Shown in pieces: positions 40,716-42,898 of a stretch of 42,898 nt of DNA. How positions within the stretch are numbered: the first letter of the stretch is position 1; every line of letters begins with the position of its first letter. The stretch is from a virus. The position numbers and the translations under genes are program-made. The notes under the pieces are model-generated. The model was not told the DNA's origin, made no database searches, and worked only from the letters and a program-made list of their open reading frames with translations. The stretch lies in IMG/VR virus record IMGVR_UViG_3300034684_000184, positions 1 through 42,898 of that record. One strand, given 5' to 3'.

Positions 40716-40971
40716 GTGTCACCAATGATCCCATGGTGACACTTTGTACCTCACTTTTTCACCAACTTACTTCCCATATTCAGCGTACTACGTTATAATG
40801 CCTGCGTAAAGGACAAGTTTTTAGCGTTAATTAAACGTTAACTTGCACCAATAGTATGCCAAAATAGCTTATTTTACATTAAACGCTATTATAGGTATTA
40901 TATATACTTAGAATGCATGTTACACTGTTCATATAATTCAATGGTGACACTTTGTCACTGTTAGGGAGGTT
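40716..40971. promoter_or_regulatory. Integrase control region with repeated GTGTCACCA sites
   Basis: A perfect inverted repeat GTGTCACCA / TGGTGACAC lies at 40716-40724 and 40734-40742. The 15-mer ATGGTGACACTTTGT occurs at 40733-40747 and again at 40941-40955, about 200 bp apart. The second copy is part of an inverted GTGAC/GTCAC pair. A TATAAT -10 box at 40932-40937 would start the integrase message right at the second copy, so a bound protein could block it. The stretch between is A/T-rich with AACGTTAACTT-type elements. These may be repressor operators or integrase arm sites. No gene is seen here. Confidence 0.65.
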
Positions 40972-40974
40972 ATG

Positions 40975-42153
40975 ATGCCCATGAAACGCGGTACGATCGT
41001 GGTTACTACAGTGTATAGACGCAAGGGGGGGAAGAGTTATTACTTCAAATATACGGACCTTGACGGGAAGCGTCACCAGCTCTCCACAGGAAAGGCAAAC
41101 AAGAGGGATGCAACACTCTACGCACAGGCTTTTGTAGACAGGCTTGCAGAGGGGAATAGGACCGAGCGGATGACCTTGTCGGAACTGATTTCGCTCTATG
41201 AGGATCCTGCAACAAACCCAAGACGCAAGGACGCCCTGGTCAATGGGGGAAACTATACCATACGATACGCACTGATGGTCGCACGATATGCGAAGGTGTT
41301 GCATTTGCTGCTTTCTTCTTCACCTTATATATCCATGCAGCTTTCCAGCCTGACCAAGAGAGATATAAAGGATATAGCATCAATCATTGTAGAGAAGCAC
41401 GGCAGACGCAGGAAAAGCCAGATGATCTACTCTGTCCTGAAAGTTGCCCTGTCACAGGCAGAGAGTGACGGGATCATGGTCAGCAGCCCAGCAATGAGAT
41501 TGCCGAACATCAGGTATACAGAAAACAAGAGACAGGCGATTCCGCCAGAAATGGTACAATATCTGCTATCCCATCCAGAACTGTTCCCATCCCCTGAATA
41601 CCACGCATTCATCACTGTTGTGGCTACAACCGGCATGAGACGCGGGGAGGCTCTCGCTATCCATGAGGACAAGTTGCACGATGGGGTGCTGACCATAGAC
41701 AGCCAATTCACCACAGGTGCAATGAAAGAACCTGTTCCACCAAAATGGTGTGTCACAAGGATCATACCACTACCCTCCCTAGCCTTGGCTGCCCTGGACA
41801 CCCTCACAAGAAAGGATGGTTACTATTTCCCACATTATGACAGATGGACCGACATCAATATGGGAAAACTCAAGGCAGCCCTCAAGGCTGCAGATCCTAA
41901 ACGCGCAGATAAATGGGCAAAATTAGGGCATCATGTTTTGCGTCACAGTGCCAACACCAACCTGCTCGTCTCAGGAGCATTCCCTGTCCTTGTCGCAGAA
42001 TACCTTGCATGGAAACACCAGGAACTTATGGACATGCAGAGGAGATACACATCTATGGTCGCAATGAACCTGAAGCCGATAGCGGATAAGCTGGACGAAA
42101 TATATACTCCATCAGAAAAAATCCTTACATTTTCAAAGCAGGGTAATGTTTGA
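40975..42153 (+). CDS. int: Tyrosine recombinase (phage integrase)
   Basis: The protein has 392 residues from ATG 40975, five bases after AGGGAGG; an ATG at 40972 is also in frame but too close to the site. An N-terminal beta-rich arm-binding domain (YYFKYTDLDGKRHQLSTGK) is followed by a core-binding helical domain and the catalytic domain: Arg222 in GMRRGEAL, His320 and Arg323 in HVLRHS, and Tyr358 in RRYTS. It should insert and excise the phage at an att site, probably in or near the 126-bp repeat downstream. A strong terminator follows. Confidence 0.95.
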   Translation: MPMKRGTIVVTTVYRRKGGKSYYFKYTDLDGKRHQLSTGKANKRDATLYAQAFVDRLAEGNRTERMTLSELISLYEDPATNPRRKDALVNGGNYTIRYALMVARYAKVLHLLLSSSPYISMQLSSLTKRDIKDIASIIVEKHGRRRKSQMIYSVLKVALSQAESDGIMVSSPAMRLPNIRYTENKRQAIPPEMVQYLLSHPELFPSPEYHAFITVVATTGMRRGEALAIHEDKLHDGVLTIDSQFTTGAMKEPVPPKWCVTRIIPLPSLALAALDTLTRKDGYYFPHYDRWTDINMGKLKAALKAADPKRADKWAKLGHHVLRHSANTNLLVSGAFPVLVAEYLAWKHQELMDMQRRYTSMVAMNLKPIADKLDEIYTPSEKILTFSKQGNV

Positions 42154-42259
42154 TATCTGAAATCCATGCAACACTATAGGCAGGACATACTTCCTTGTGT
42201 TTCTCATGGGTATCGTTACTTGTGCATCTCAGTCTTTCCTTAACGTATGCTTTACCCCT

Positions 42260-42293
42260 GGACCCCAGAACAACCGCTGGGGTCCTCTTTTTT
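42260..42293 (+). terminator. Rho-independent terminator after the integrase
   Basis: GGACCCCAG (42260-42268) pairs perfectly with CTGGGGTCC (42277-42285), followed by TCTTTTTT. It stops integrase transcription before it reaches the converging membrane gene. The bases 42154-42259 hold no gene. Confidence 0.9.
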
Positions 42294-42484
42294 CATCTTC
42301 CTCTGGAAGCATTGAAAATTGAAATCATCGAGCCAATAAGCATGAAAAGCGTGGTAATAGGCCAGAGGAATGACAGGATAAATGCCAGGAAGAAATTCAT
42401 CCCACCCATCAAGAACGTTCGATTGAAATTGATCACAAAGATTATGAAATATACAACCAATCCGAAAACAGTAAAGAAGTTCAT
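42293..42484 (-). CDS. Small two-pass membrane protein beside the repeat
   Basis: The protein has 63 residues from the ATG at 42484 (complement), with AGGAG (complement of 42491-42495) inside the 126-bp repeat. Two hydrophobic segments (FGLVVYFIIFVINF and LAFILSFLWPITTLFMLIG) are separated by a short polar loop. It lies downstream of the RHH gene on the same strand and could be co-transcribed with it. In the integrated state its counterpart would lie left of base 1. A superinfection or lysogeny role is possible; no family is recognised. Confidence 0.6.
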   Translation of the reverse strand: MNFFTVFGLVVYFIIFVINFNRTFLMGGMNFFLAFILSFLWPITTLFMLIGSMISIFNASRGR

Positions 42485-42485
42485 C

Positions 42486-42611
42486 ACAATACTCCTATTT
42501 TTTCTTCTTATCTGGGAAATACAACAAAATATTATCACCTGTAGCTACTTTTTTATGGTATTTTCTATTGTTGGGGAAATGCATTACTTTGCCATTCTCT
42601 CGTCGTTTGGT
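42486..42611. repeat. 126-bp direct repeat, right copy (candidate attR or circle junction)
   Basis: This copy is identical to 1-126. It lies 332 bases after the integrase stop. It carries the ribosome binding site of the small membrane gene and the last codons of the RHH gene of module B. Beyond 42611 the sequence no longer matches the left end base by base, although it codes for a related protein. A simple terminal redundancy is therefore excluded. Confidence 0.85.
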
Positions 42612-42787
42612 GGAGTATTCCCGTCCATTCCCTTCAGATAATTATTCTCAGCATAATACCTCTCCAGACCCTTCTCGATGAAGTAAGCAATCTGTTGGGC
42701 AGTTGCCCTCTTCTCCATTTCCGCTATCGCCTTGATCTCATCGTGTAACTCTACACCGAGGCGGATAGATATAACCCTGGTCTCCAT
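42584..42787 (-). CDS. Ribbon-helix-helix repressor (module B)
   Basis: The protein has 67 residues from the ATG at 42787, with AGGAGG (complement of 42795-42800) upstream. The strand TRVISIRL, two helices and the shared C-terminal pattern (FIEKGLERYYAENNYLKGMD, then NDERMAK) make it a homologue of the protein at 99-296. The DNA-contacting N-terminal strand differs (VISIRL against TFSVRL), in line with different operators. It may belong to a neighbouring related prophage, be the integration target gene, or be a second allele of the same locus. Confidence 0.75.
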   Translation of the reverse strand: METRVISIRLGVELHDEIKAIAEMEKRATAQQIAYFIEKGLERYYAENNYLKGMDGNTPPNDERMAK

Positions 42788-42898
42788 ATGGATGCCTCCT
42801 AGCATATAAAATACCATGCACTACAAACGAATACAATAGAAGCATAAATACTTTGTAAATTGCTTGTTGACAACTGTAGTGTTTTGTAGTAGATTGTA
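42788..42898. promoter_or_regulatory. Divergent promoter with paired operators (module B)
   Basis: CTACAAACGAATACA at 42821-42835 and, on the other strand, CTACAAAACACTACA at 42875-42889 agree at 12 of 15 positions. A TTGACA -35 at 42867-42872 and TAGATT at 42890-42895 with 17-base spacing form a rightward promoter that runs out of the window. The operator centres are 54 bases apart, against 55 in module A, but the base sequence is different. A rightward RHH gene beyond the window end is predicted. Confidence 0.65.

Noticed and set aside
40877-41304. Minus-strand open frame over the integrase promoter
   Set aside because: No ribosome binding site and it covers the start of a clear integrase gene.
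1-42898. Simple terminal redundancy of a linear phage genome
   Set aside because: The repeat is not at the right end; 287 bases after it differ from the left end although they encode a related protein.

Overview
The window is almost entirely one temperate bacteriophage of podovirus type, about 42.5 kb, with genes packed mostly on the + strand and many 4-base ATGA stop/start overlaps. The virion genes are of the T7-like kind: a large terminase, a gp8-like portal, a scaffold, capsid, tail tubular A and B, two internal virion proteins and a giant 2708-residue ejection-type protein. The rest of the chassis is that of a temperate phage: a tyrosine integrase, a YqaJ exonuclease with RecT and RusA, and a replisome organiser with a DnaC-type loader. 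No phage RNA polymerase or DNA polymerase is visible. The host is probably a diderm bacterium, because there is a spanin-like overlapping gene pair and a lysis-region protein that ends like an outer-membrane protein. A spirochaete such as Sphaerochaeta is a weak guess from general gene style and mid GC content; nothing here proves it.

Layout from left to right. 1-126: one copy of a 126-bp perfect direct repeat whose second copy is at 42486-42611. 99-850: a control region with two divergent ribbon-helix-helix (RHH) genes around paired operators, then a MerR/excisionase-like gene. 876-3534: small genes and the recombination set YqaJ-RecT-RusA. 3536-3798: a structured non-coding stretch with a tRNA-like element and a terminator. 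3799-8789: an SSB-like gene, an HNH gene and many short accessory genes, including Lar-like, YopX-like and NUMOD-like proteins. 8790-10629: replication initiator with in-gene iterons, then a helicase loader. 10592-11468: a leftward three-gene cassette with its own promoter and terminator. 11557-19335: packaging and head genes, including a large terminase divided into separate ATPase and nuclease genes. 19338-33413: tail tube and ejection proteins.

33439-38389 holds the tail fibre and a complete diversity-generating retroelement (DGR): variable protein with its variable repeat (VR), Avd, template repeat (TR) and reverse transcriptase. TR and VR are 109 bp each and differ at 16 adenines plus one other base. 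This system should vary twelve surface residues of a C-type-lectin-fold receptor-binding protein. 38386-40628 is the presumed lysis/membrane region, ending in two genes that share one ribosome binding site and read two frames of the same DNA. 40629-40971 is a regulatory region in front of the integrase (40975-42153).

At the right end a second RHH gene, with a different operator specificity but the same geometry, follows the second copy of the 126-bp repeat. The 287 bp beyond that repeat therefore look like the left end of a related but heteroimmune phage or prophage, or a second allele of the control region. They do not look like ordinary chromosome. The most unusual points are this duplicated control module, the DGR, the two-frame lysis genes, the split terminase, the mini-scaffold that repeats the scaffold C-terminus, and the polyvalent giant protein with three ADP-ribosyltransferase-like segments.
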